From CAVOAK01 sp965217615 (lineage in GTDB: Bacteria; Pseudomonadota; Alphaproteobacteria; UBA8366; CAVOAK01): a stretch of DNA of 64,000 nucleotides. Positions 56,044-64,000 of this stretch are shown here, in pieces. Within the stretch, counting starts at the first letter, position 1. Every line of letters begins with the position of its first letter. The position numbers and the translations under genes are program-made. Under the pieces are notes generated by a model. The model worked only from the letters and a program-made list of their open reading frames with translations, had not been told where the DNA came from and made no database searches. Location of the stretch: NCBI GenBank assembly GCA_965217615.1, contig CBDCIT010000016.1:62001-126000 (forward strand). The letters are read 5' to 3'.

Positions 56044-56060
56044 GATTGTATATAATTCCC

Positions 56061-56857
56061 TTTTTTTACATCGTTAATGTCGTTAAGAATATCCATGTCC
56101 GCAATGACGTCCACGGGAACGCCAAGTTGAACCAGCGTGCCTGCCAGCGTGGCCATTCTGTGTTTCCCATTAGCATGGATAAACAGTACATCCGGATAAC
56201 GATCTCCACGAACCTTGGGCACACTTAAGACAGAGCTATAAAACATACAATCCGCATCTGATTCACATATGATCACTCGTTCATGGAAAACACCAGACAT
56301 CACAGAAGATTGCATCATTAAGGGATCTCGGCTCACTTCCTTGACGAGCTCCTTGTCTAGTTCTAGCACACGGTTCACATTGCCATCTCGTTGCATCCTC
56401 AACAAATGTAAATTTTCCGGGGCAATTGTAATCAGACCATGCAATACATCGGGACTATGGGTGGCAACGAATAGCTGCGCTTCAGTAGGTTTATTCTGAG
56501 CTATTATTTCGCCAAGTAACCTATCTTGCGGCGGATGCAAAAAGGCTTCCGGTTCATCCAAGAGCAAGACAGACGGAGTGGTAGGGGCTAGCAAGCGCAA
56601 AATTACACTCGCGAAACTTCTCATACCATCCCCTTGCTCACTAAGTTGCAGAGACGAGGCTAGTAGACGCTCGTTGTAAGTTCTAGAAAGTCGATCTTCT
56701 CCATCAGTTAACGTTGGTCTATGCCCAACCAGTAGTGGAGTTTCATTTCCACCTAAACGGAATACTATGAGCTCTTTTCCGAACGCCTTCTGAAAGTACT
56801 TGCTGATCGTGTCTTCAAGTACATCGTTTTGGCAAAGTAAATGGATCGGATGTGATG
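56061..56857 (-). pseudogene. Middle fragment of an OLD-type AAA ATPase (TOPRIM nuclease family)
   Basis: About 266 residues starting HPIHLLCQNDVLED. ABC-like signature region LQLSEQGDGMRSFASVIL, Walker B VLLLDEPEAFLHPP, H-loop FVATHSPDVLHG and a TOPRIM start ICESDADCMFYSSVL with the second acidic cluster VIADMDILND. Walker A and everything N-terminal are missing; IS5-like copy 2 cuts it at 56857/56858 and no matching N-terminus is visible beyond that IS. OLD-family proteins commonly act in phage defence. AT-rich and unlike the core genes in codon use. Confidence 0.8.
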
Positions 56858-57650
56858 GGCTTTGGTGCATGGACCTGAGGATTAGTATATCTGGCTCCGC
56901 TTCCGTCTTTGAGAGTTTGTCATGCCTTTCAAGTTCCACGCATCGCGTCGCCACCATATCCCCAGAGCCAAGTACCGGGTCATGAACTGGCCGGATTATG
57001 ACCGTGGTTTGGTTCGGCGCAGCGACATTCGTTTCTGGATTGATGAGCGCGCCCTGGAGCAATGGGACGCAGCCAAACGGCGAACTCCTGGTGGCCAGCG
57101 GCGGTTTTCAGAGTTGGCGATTTCCACGACACTGATGCTGGGGATGGTCTTCAGACTGCCGCTGCGCCAGACGGAAGGCTTTGTGCGTTCCCTCGTGGAC
57201 TTTATGGGGTGCGATCTGCCGGTGCCGGATCACACCACGCTGTCGCGGCGGCGGCGAACGGTGGATGTCGTTGTGGAAACTAGCACGAACAAATGGCCTA
57301 CGGATATCGTGCTGGATTCCACGGGCCTGAAATTCTTTGGCGCTGGCGAGTGGGCTCGCGCCAAGCACGGTGAAACGCGGCGCTCGTGGCGCAAACTGCA
57401 TATCTCGGTTGACCCGGCCAGCAGGGAGATCCGGACGCATGAACTGACCGGTGACGACACGGCCGATGCGACGATGGCGGGACCGCTGGTCGCCGGTTCC
57501 GGTGGGATGATCCGGCGCGTGTTTGCCGACGGCGCCTATGACGGGGAGCCCGTGACAAAAGCGATCCGAGAAGCTCGGCCACCGAATTCACCACCTGAAA
57601 TCATCATCCCGCCACGCGCCACATCCATTCCTCCCCCGGACACCCCTCAT

Positions 57651-59094
57651 CAGCCCGTTGATTAAGTCGGCGCCGTCTGATCCTCTGGTTCCCTGATTTG
57701 CAGGGGGGGTTGCCGATGGCGATGGGACGGCAGAAGGCTGGTCAGGGGGACCTGATGGTGAGCTGGTCGGAGATGCCGCGCTCTCCGGGTCATGTGTTTT
57801 ATGACCGCTTGCAGTCGGTGCTGATCGAGGGCGGCTTCGACGCCTTTGCCGAGGCGAGCTGCCGGCCTTATTACGCGGCCCGGATGGGCGCGCCCTCGGT
57901 GCCGCCCGGGCGCTATTTCCGGATGCACCTGGTGGGCTACTTCGAGGGCATCGACAGCGAGCGCGGTCTGGAGTGGCGCTGCTCGGACTCGCTTTCGCTG
58001 CGGGCGTTCCTGCGACTGGGGAGCCGTGATCGGGTACCGGACCATTCCTGGCTGTCACGAAGCCGCACGCGCCTGCCCCATGAAGTCCACGCGGCGGTCT
58101 TCGACTGGGTTCTGGTGCTGATCGCCGAGGCGGGGCTGATCAAGGGCGAGCGCATCGGCGTCGATGCCTCGACCATGGAGGCCAACGCGGCGCTGCGGAA
58201 CATCGTGCGGCGCGCCAACGGCGAAGGCTACCGGGAGATGCTGGAGCGCCTGGCCCGGGAAAGCGGCGTCGAGACACCCACGGCCGAGGATCTGGCGCGT
58301 CTGGAGCGGAAGCGCAAGGGCAAGAAGCTTTCCAACACGGATTGGGTTTCGAAGAGCGACCCCGAGGCCAAGATCGCCAAGATGAAGGACGGCACGACGC
58401 ATCTGGCCTACAAGCCCGAGCACGCGGTGGATCTGGACACCGGCGCGGTGGTGGCGGCCGAGCTGCACCCGGCCGATGAGGGCGACACCACGACGCTTTC
58501 CAAGACCCTGGCGAAGGCCGAGGCAAACCTCGGGGCGGTGGATGCGGCACCGACGGCGGAGGACCCGGCCGAATGCGTCGCCGACAAAGGTTATCACTCA
58601 CGGGCGGTCTTGAGGGCTCTGGACGACAGTCCCTGGAAGACCCGGATCGCGGCGCCCAAGCAGACCGGCTTTTCGCGCTGGCACGGTGATGAGGCGGCGC
58701 GGCGCGCGGTCACCAACAACCGTGCGCGGCTCAAGTCCGGGGTCGCCCGCGAGGCCTTCAAGCTGCGCGCCGAGATCGTCGAGCGCTGCTTTGCCCACAA
58801 CCTCGATCGTGGCGGCATGCGACGAACCTGGCTGCGCGGGCGAGAGAATGTGCACAAGCGATACCTGCTCCACGTCGCCGGCCACAATCTATCGTTACTG
58901 ATGCGCCAGCTCATCGGCGCCGGCACCCCGCGGGAGGCCGTGGCGGGCGGATATGGCGGTATTTTCGTTCTGCTCACGCCCATCGGGGCCATGCTGGTGG
59001 CACGGGGGGTTTCGCAAAGCGGCCAGTCGGCTTTCGCCGCCGCATTCTTCATCTGGGGGTGAGAGCCGGAAAAAGCCACTTAATCAACGGGCTG
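57651..59094 (+). mobile_element. IS1182-family element nested in IS5-like copy 2
   Basis: 1444 bp with 17-bp perfect terminal inverted repeats CAGCCCGTTGATTAAGT and a 4-bp duplication TCAT (57647-57650 and 59095-59098). The intact copy 1 shows the uninterrupted target CCCCTCATGGCGG. Confidence 0.93.
57716..59062 (+). CDS. IS1182-family transposase
   Basis: About 448 residues from ATG 57716 (an in-frame TTG lies 18 bases earlier). N-terminal DUF772-type region (SRPYYAARMGAPSVPPGRYF, LRAFLRLGSRDRVPDHSWLS). Catalytic aspartate in ERIGVDASTMEAN, second in ECVADKGYHSRAV, glutamate in EIVERCFAHNLDRGGMRR. Full length and apparently intact. Confidence 0.92.
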   Translation: MAMGRQKAGQGDLMVSWSEMPRSPGHVFYDRLQSVLIEGGFDAFAEASCRPYYAARMGAPSVPPGRYFRMHLVGYFEGIDSERGLEWRCSDSLSLRAFLRLGSRDRVPDHSWLSRSRTRLPHEVHAAVFDWVLVLIAEAGLIKGERIGVDASTMEANAALRNIVRRANGEGYREMLERLARESGVETPTAEDLARLERKRKGKKLSNTDWVSKSDPEAKIAKMKDGTTHLAYKPEHAVDLDTGAVVAAELHPADEGDTTTLSKTLAKAEANLGAVDAAPTAEDPAECVADKGYHSRAVLRALDDSPWKTRIAAPKQTGFSRWHGDEAARRAVTNNRARLKSGVAREAFKLRAEIVERCFAHNLDRGGMRRTWLRGRENVHKRYLLHVAGHNLSLLMRQLIGAGTPREAVAGGYGGIFVLLTPIGAMLVARGVSQSGQSAFAAAFFIWG

Positions 59095-59394
59095 TCATGG
59101 CGGATCGGAACGGGAGCACCATGCGGCGGAGATCGCGTCGAAGGGAAGGATGAACTGGCAGAAACGACAGGGCTACGGATTGAGAGCGCTTGGCGAAACA
59201 GCCATGGCTCGCGTCAAGAGGCTCAACGGCGGCAAGCTCACCGCTCGCACATTCCAATCCCAACAAACCGAAATCGCCATGCAGATCGACGCACTCAATC
59301 GCTCTATCCGTGCGGCGAAACCAAACACAATCAGGATCCGCTAACCAACCGGGGAATGGGCGATCACACCATCGCGGCTCCATGCACCAAAGCC

Positions 59395-59944
59395 GATGGC
59401 CGGGACACCGAAGCAAAGTGGCCAAAGTGAGGTGAAGATCGGCGTGCGCCCATTCCGACCGTAGAATCACAGAAATAGTGGGCGCAGCGTAAACGGACTG
59501 TTGTTTGAACCGTGCCTATCCGCTTTACGCATACACACACTAGGGGTAGATTGTGTGCGCAAAATGGCGGATCAAAGCATTCTACATATAGGTGTGTCTG
59601 CATTAACCGGATAGGTACGGTTTGAACCATCGTTCCTTGATGATCCTGTCCAGCATATTAAGACAATCATACGCGGCGGAAGGCGTTATCGTCGGCGGAC
59701 CAAGTGTTTTCATCGCACGGATGAGGATGAACACTTGGTGGGTCTGGGTGAAAGAGTCAGCGATGCACTCATGCCGATTTCTATTCTGATCGATGAGCGC
59801 GACTTCGCGGTCCCCGGACGATTTTCGTTTACCAAGAGGTACCAAACGCCCGAGTACCAGCCGGACACGACAGTTGTTGGGCAGGATTCGTACCTACAAG
59901 GGAAAAGCGCCTTTCCACGCCGCACTGAATAGTAATTTATCTAA
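59395..59944. other. Gap with no recognised gene; holds a MITE-like inverted repeat
   Basis: Between IS5-like copy 2 and the DUF6883-like gene. A minus-strand frame from 59845 to 59603 (SFTQTHQVFILIRAMKTLGP, AAYDCLNMLDRIIKERWF) looks somewhat protein-like but has only a TTG start and no known relatives to me; it may be a gene remnant. No N-terminal part of the OLD-type ATPase can be seen here. Confidence 0.4.
59503..59628. repeat. 126-bp imperfect inverted repeat, MITE-like
   Basis: The left arm GTTTGAACCGTGCCTATCCG and onward to CATACACAC (59503-59540) pairs with the right arm ending CCGGATAGGTACGGTTTGAAC (to 59627), about 29 of 37 positions. Inner bases TAGGGGTAG/CTACATATAG also pair. Long foldback without a gene, consistent with a miniature element. 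Confidence 0.5.
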
Positions 59945-60322
59945 TTACGAAAGTGGATGGGCGGTGATCAGACGTGGAACACTATCGTCTTCATGATATA
60001 TCCAAACAACCCTGATACAATAGTTGTCGTCGTTAGGCGCAGCGATTGTGCAATCGACGACATACTTGATTCCCCACTCACTCTGTCGAATTGACGCGAC
60101 CGGATTGCTCTTCGCGTGATTGCGGAGAGCGTCCGCGAATATCGTCCATTCTTCAATTAAAAATCCTCGCGCCAAGAAGAATTTTACTTTACCCTAACCG
60201 TCCCTGCTTTCGATGTTTAGCAGGTATCCGACGATTTTAGCCTCATCAACGCAAAGCGCGCCCGGCTCAGCCAGAAAGTCTCCCGGTTTTAGGCGAGGGG
60301 ACGCTGAGTGGTCGTCATGCAT
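59945..60322 (-). pseudogene. DUF6883-like small protein with in-frame stop
   Basis: Starts at ATG 60322 (MHDDHSASPRLKPGDF), overlapping the Res gene end by 8 bases, so translation was coupled. The frame meets TAG at 60194-60196 (LLNIESRDG-stop-GKVKFFLARGF) and then continues to 59945 (NPVAS ... GIKYVVDCTI ... VVWIYHEDDSVPRLITAHPL). The latter pattern, with -GKxKFF-, -KYVV- and -PRLITAxP-, resembles DUF6883 proteins. One nonsense change broke it. The family role is unknown; pairing with DUF4926 is common as far as I recall. Confidence 0.68.
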
Positions 60323-61829
60323 CGACGACGTCCAGGTCTTTCGGCAAGACCGTTAGCGTCAGGGCGGGCGCAATGTCGAACTCGACCTCATAGGCTTCGC
60401 CATCACGGTAGATATCGACTATCACGCCGATACTTCCTGCTGGCACGACATAGCCATTCGAGGACAATTGGCGGCTGACTTTAACGAGCGAATGCTCTGG
60501 AATTGGCGATGGGGTATCGAGGATCAAAGGTGCCGGCTCTTCCGCAAACAAATTGACGGCTTCGGCGAACGAGTGTGGGGGGTATTTCTCCCAAGTTGCC
60601 TCCGAAACAAACAAGTGGCTATAGGTTGTGACGGACTGAGTTGCATTGAGGTCTGTGCACCATTGTTTGAGCCTCTCCCATTTTGGCGCTACATCCAGAT
60701 CCTCAAGGCCCTTTGTCTCAACGATGAAGACTTCGGCGTCGGATTTTTTGACGATAAAATCAGGGTAGTAATTCGAAATATTCCCGTCGACGTTAACGTA
60801 ATCCAGTTTGAAGTGAACCGCGAAGTAGTTTTTCGCGTAGGATACAATGTCGGGGCATTTTTCTAGGAAATTCGCAAACTGAAGCTCCAGCTTGCTGTCG
60901 CCGATGACACGGTTGAAAACACTCTTCTTGGGGACGAGGTAACGTTGATCCTTCACCACGAAAGGCCGTGTCTGGCGCAGCTTAATGGTGTCACGGATTT
61001 CTGCATCGCCCTTATCCCGCACCGTTAGCGCGTTGATGGCCTTCTTGAAGGTCTCTATCAGAGTTTTGGTGGCGGCCGGTTCCGACAGGTTGCGGAGCGT
61101 GTTGGGATGCTCAAGATCGACTGTTCGGTCGAACAACTCCGCCTGTACGAATGCCCTGATCTTGCCAAAGAGCACGTCATACCCGCTGACGAGACGCAAT
61201 TCCTTCATGATGGTCCGGGCGAAATACCCGATCACATTGCGATAGTCGGCCACGCCCGCCATGTCGAGGATCGTGCTGTGCGTCACCTCGCCGGTGGTGA
61301 TGTCCTTGAATACGATCTGTCGCTGCTCGTGCTCACTGAATTGTCGATAAGGCAAGCGCAGATGTCCAAAGACGCTCGCATCGAGATCCGTAAGGCTCTT
61401 GTACTCCCGGTAGATGCGCGGCGTGAGCACCGGGATCGCGATATCCAGCGCCTCGATATCCTTCTTGTCGTTTTCGTTGTCGATCTCGACGACGAGCGGC
61501 GTCTTGGGCTTGGCGCCTTCGCCCATCGCGGTGCGTTCGAGCTCCACGCCCTCGGCCTGGATCGACTCCACGAAATCCATGAATGCATCCGTCCCGACGA
61601 CACTGACGTATTCCTCCAGCCCGTTGGGATACATCTTGCGCAGGCCGCGCCCGAGAGTTTGTTCGGGGAGGATATTGCTCTTGGCCGAATAAGCGCGGAG
61701 TCCGACAATGGTGGTGACATTGCGCACGTCCCAGCCTTCCTTGAGCATCAGAACCGAGACAATCGCCTTGTAAGGGCTGTCCGGCTCGTCAATCTTGTTG
61801 GATTGTTCGCGAAGCTTTTCCAGTTCCTC
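60315..61829 (-). pseudogene. Type III restriction Res subunit, C-terminal part, with DUF4926-like tail
   Basis: About 505 codons after the IS3 insertion. Helicase domain 2 (KAIVSVLMLKEGWDVRNV, motif VI PEQTLGRGLRKM). The nuclease domain has PD-(D/E)XK residues in NYYPDFIVKKSD and EVFIVETKGLED. The last 60 residues (HSLVKVSRQLSSNGYVVPAG ... YEVEFDIA) form a separate small beta domain resembling DUF4926, which standard Res subunits lack. The N-terminal part is at 63113-64000; the frame joins exactly across the IS (GKAKE then ELEKLRE). Confidence 0.85.
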
Positions 61830-61868
61830 TGACGTTGACCCCAAAATCCGGACCAGGTGGTTCTTCAC

Positions 61869-62771
61869 CTATGCGGCCTGAGCGATGGTCATATCCCTCC
61901 TGGCCTGTGCCGGCGTCCGGTAGCCGATGCTCGAGTGGCGCCGTCGTTGGTTATAGAAGATCTCGATGTACTCGAATAGCGCAGCCTTGGCCTCGCGCCG
62001 GGTAGAAAACCGGGTACGGTGCACGAGTTCGGTCTTGAGAGACCCAAAGAAGCTCTCCATAGGGGCGTTGTCGAGGCAATTCCCCTTGCGGCTCATGGAG
62101 GCCTTGATGCCATGGAGGCGGAGCAGCTTGCGGTAGTCACCGCAGGCATATTGCACACCGCGGTCGGAATGGTGGATCAGCCCCATGGGCAACCGGCGGC
62201 TGCGGATCGCCATCTTCAGCGCCTCCTCGCACAGGACGCTCTTCAGCCGCTCGGACATCGACCAGCCGACGATCTCCATCGTGGCCAGATCCTTGACGGC
62301 GGCGAGGTAGAGCCAGCCTTCGTCAGTTGGGATGTAGGAGATGTCAGCGAGCCAGACCGCATCGGGCGCAGCGGCTTCGAAGTTGCGGTCGAGCAGATTG
62401 GGCGCGATCGCATGGGAGTGGCGGCTGTCGGTGGTGATCGGCGCCCGCCGCCTGCCTCGCGGTGGACGAATGCCGTTCTCTCGCATGAGCTTGGCGACCG
62501 AGCGCTTCGAGATGCGTAAGCCGCGGGCCTTCAACTCGGCATGGATCCGAGGCGCGCCGTAGCACCTCTTGCTCTGCTCGAAGATCTCCCGGATCTCTGA
62601 CCCGAGCCTGCCACGCCGGGCAGCGCGTTCAGCTCTCTTTGGGGCCGCACGCCGCCGGGCGTGGAACCAGCTGTGAGCAACCCCCAGGACCCGGCACATG
62701 AACCGGATGGCGTGCCCTGAAGCATGGGCGGCGATGAAAGCGTGCTTCGTCTTCATGTCTTCGCCGCCCAT
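61869..62771 (-). CDS. IS3 transposase catalytic part OrfB
   Basis: 300 residues, rve integrase core with catalytic aspartates in VWLADISYIPT and IHHSDRGVQYACG and glutamate in NAPMESFFGSLKTELV. Expressed by -1 frameshift from OrfA: the run TTTTTTC (minus strand of 62778-62784) lies in the overlap in the proper phase (GCT TTT TTC). Confidence 0.92.
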   Translation of the reverse strand: MGGEDMKTKHAFIAAHASGHAIRFMCRVLGVAHSWFHARRRAAPKRAERAARRGRLGSEIREIFEQSKRCYGAPRIHAELKARGLRISKRSVAKLMRENGIRPPRGRRRAPITTDSRHSHAIAPNLLDRNFEAAAPDAVWLADISYIPTDEGWLYLAAVKDLATMEIVGWSMSERLKSVLCEEALKMAIRSRRLPMGLIHHSDRGVQYACGDYRKLLRLHGIKASMSRKGNCLDNAPMESFFGSLKTELVHRTRFSTRREAKAALFEYIEIFYNQRRRHSSIGYRTPAQARRDMTIAQAA

Positions 62772-63052
62772 TGAGCGAAAAAAGCCGAGGCTTTGCGTAG
62801 AACCTCAACCTCCTCCGTCAGCCGCTTGTTATCCCGGCGAAGCTGCACCAGTTCAGCGGCCTCGGCTTTCTGCGCCGCGGTCGCCGCGGCCGAGCCCGCG
62901 GCCTCAAGCTCGAGCCGCCAAGTCTTCAACTGCGTTGGCGTGACGCCGAGCTCGGCAGCCACACTGCTATGCGTCGCACCCGGCTCCGACAGCCGGGCAA
63001 CCGACTGTTCCTTGTATTCCGGCGAAAATCGCCGCCTCGTCTGCTTTGTCAT
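62753..63052 (-). CDS. IS3 transposase DNA-binding part OrfA
   Basis: 99 residues with HTH_Tnp_1-type segment (RRRFSPEYKEQSVARLSEPG, HSSVAAELGVTPTQLKTW) and a leucine-heptad coiled coil (LVQLRRDNKRLTEEVEVLRK). Overlaps OrfB by 19 bases. Confidence 0.92.
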   Translation of the reverse strand: MTKQTRRRFSPEYKEQSVARLSEPGATHSSVAAELGVTPTQLKTWRLELEAAGSAAATAAQKAEAAELVQLRRDNKRLTEEVEVLRKASAFFAQWAAKT

Positions 63053-63112
63053 CTCGTCCCTCCAGATCGGTATTCAATTTACCGCCTGGTCCGGGATCCG
63101 GGAGCAATGTCA

Positions 63113-64000
63113 TCCTCCTTGGCCTTGCCCGATGCCACCTCGGAAATCTCGCCATTGTTCTTGGTGTGAATGACCAGCACCGCATCCTTAAGGTCGGGGT
63201 ACCGCCCTTCCAGGTATTCGGCCACGTCATCGCAGTTGCGGGTGTCGTCGGTCATCACGAACAGAATGGCCTTCTTGCCCATTTTCTCGTGTTCGGCGTA
63301 GGCCTTGCGCCATTCGATCACGCCCAGATCGATGTGGTCGGCGTATTTCTCGGTGTATTTGGCGCTTTGGCGTTCCGAAAGCTTCGCCCGGCTGGGAGCA
63401 TCGGGCAGGATCGGGTGCTTCACCACGTTCTGGGAAATGGCCTCCACCAAGGGGTAGTCGGACACGGTCTGCACGAAGATGGCGCCGTTGTTGTGCTTCG
63501 GCGTGGCGGTCACGTCCACCTGGAGCGCTAGCGAGCCGCCTTTCTGCAAAAGCCGGTTGTGGATGTCCTCGATGGACTTGAACCAGGCGAGTTTTGCATC
63601 GTGGATGTGATGCGCCTCGTCGTCGAACACCATCAACTCGTCGATGTCGCGCACGATCATGCCCAAGTCCACGCTCGAATCCGTTGTCGCGCCGGTTGGG
63701 CGTTTGCCAAGGAAATACTCCATCGTGTTGTCGTCATCGGGCGAGGGCGGGATGTCGTCGCCAGAATAGACGCGGTGGATATTGGTCAGAAAGATATTGC
63801 CTGTGGGCTGGGTGACGCGCACTTCGTCCTGCTTGTGCAGGGTGATCTGGAAGTCATCTCGCCAGTTATGCCCGTCGAATCCGTTGTCCGGTAACACCGG
63901 GTCTTCGAAAAAGATACGCAGCCCCTGAAAGTCGTGATAAATGCGGTCAAGCACGATGATATTGGGCGCGATCACAAGGAAATTGCGCGAAAGCGCAGAG
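63113..64000 (-). pseudogene. Type III restriction Res subunit, N-terminal helicase part, continues beyond window
   Basis: Open to the window edge, so the start and Walker A lie outside. Helicase domain 1 segments: LVIAPNIIVLDRIYHDF, motif II MVFDDEAHHIHD (DEAH) and motif III VDVTATPKH. It ends at the IS3 insertion after VIHTKNNGEISEVASGKAKE. The matching Mod methyltransferase is not in the window. Confidence 0.87.

Larger units (their letters stand above)
53549..56060 (+). mobile_element. IS1595-family transposon carrying a restriction-modification pair
   Basis: 2512 bp. The 24-bp terminal inverted repeats match in 21 positions, starting GGGATTTACATACAAT on the left and GGGAATTATATACAAT on the right. 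They are flanked by an exact 8-bp duplication TTTTTTTA (53541-53548 and 56061-56068), which is the size typical of IS1595. It contains a transposase, a DNA methyltransferase and a PD-(D/E)XK nuclease, all on the plus strand. It is inserted in the OLD-type ATPase gene, and excision restores that reading frame. Confidence 0.93.
56922..59344 (+). pseudogene. IS5-family transposase split by IS1182 element
   Basis: The first 245 or so codons (56922-57650) match copy 1 with a few substitutions (R to S, W to R, G to W, S to R). The remainder (GGSEREHHAAEIASKGRMNW to the stop at 59342-59344) resumes after the nested element at 59095. The catalytic glutamate lies in the second part, so this copy cannot make active enzyme. 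Confidence 0.9.
56858..59394 (+). mobile_element. IS5-family-like element, copy 2, containing a nested IS1182 element
   Basis: Same ends as copy 1 (GGCTTTGGTGCATGGA inverted repeats) and a clean 4-bp duplication GATG (56854-56857 and 59395-59398). Total 2537 bp because a 1444-bp IS1182-type element plus a 4-bp duplication interrupt it. It landed in the OLD-type ATPase gene. Confidence 0.93.
61830..63112 (-). mobile_element. IS3-family element
   Basis: 1283 bp. Inverted ends TGACGTTGACCCC...CCGGACCAGG and TGACATTGCTCCC...CCGGACCAGG. Target duplication TCCTC (61825-61829 and 63113-63117). Two overlapping transposase frames. Inserted in the res gene. Confidence 0.92.

Noticed and set aside
52111..59394. 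Composite transposon bounded by the two IS5-like copies
   Set aside because: Copy 2 has its own exact GATG duplication, and the outer flanks of the pair do not match, so the copies moved independently.

Overview
The window looks like part of an alphaproteobacterial genome, probably Rhodospirillales-like. This rests on the protein families seen: oxidative-type dsr genes with dsrL, a SqrR/BigR-type persulfide sensor, RpoH, and an mreBCD-mrdA-rodA block next to leuA. Coding GC is high. The bacterium appears to be a sulfur oxidiser whose genome is being invaded by insertion sequences and is losing genes. I count nine IS-type elements of seven or so families. At least eight genes are broken by frameshifts, in-frame stops or insertions.

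Layout. 1-6.7 kb: the end of leuA, then the cell-elongation operon mreB-mreC-mreD-mrdA-rodA. 7.36 kb: tRNA-Lys(CTT). 7.5-28.6 kb: a sulfur-oxidation region. It holds a DsrN/CobA fusion for (amidated) siroheme with a TrpD2-like gene, a sulfide/persulfide-type ArsR regulator, dsrL-dsrB-dsrA on the minus strand, and a plus-strand set (71-aa protein, 2OG-Fe dioxygenase, rhodanese, dsrC, dsrM, dsrK, dsrJ, dsrO, dsrP). dsrEFH is not in the window. Three IS1202/ISNCY-like elements sit in the intergenic spaces of this region, and an ORF-free block of about 0.9 kb resembles a group II intron RNA.

28.6-47.5 kb: mostly single metabolic genes. These are FAD oxidoreductases, a desaturase, an XRE regulator followed by a tryptophanase-type lyase with a stop codon, a MddA-like methyltransferase, a homocysteine methyltransferase clipped by an IS30 element and flanked by a duplicated 3' end, a GATase, a broken cyclic-nucleotide-binding protein, a nonsense-mutated flagellin, fetAB, rpoH and znuCB.

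47.8-64 kb: a defence and mobile-element region. An IS21 element splits an operon (PEP-mutase-like and HAD genes). An OLD-type ATPase gene is cut up by IS5-like copies and by an IS1595-family transposon that carries its own methyltransferase and PD-(D/E)XK nuclease. A type III restriction Res subunit with a DUF4926-like tail, followed by an overlapping DUF6883-like gene, is interrupted by an IS3 element. Almost every insertion can be delimited to the base by its inverted repeats and target duplication, so the ancestral gene order can be rebuilt.

The most notable items are the IS1595 transposon that carries a restriction-modification pair, the DsrN-CobA fusion in the dsr context, the tandem IS1202-like insertions sharing one 16-bp target, and the Res-DUF4926/DUF6883 arrangement.
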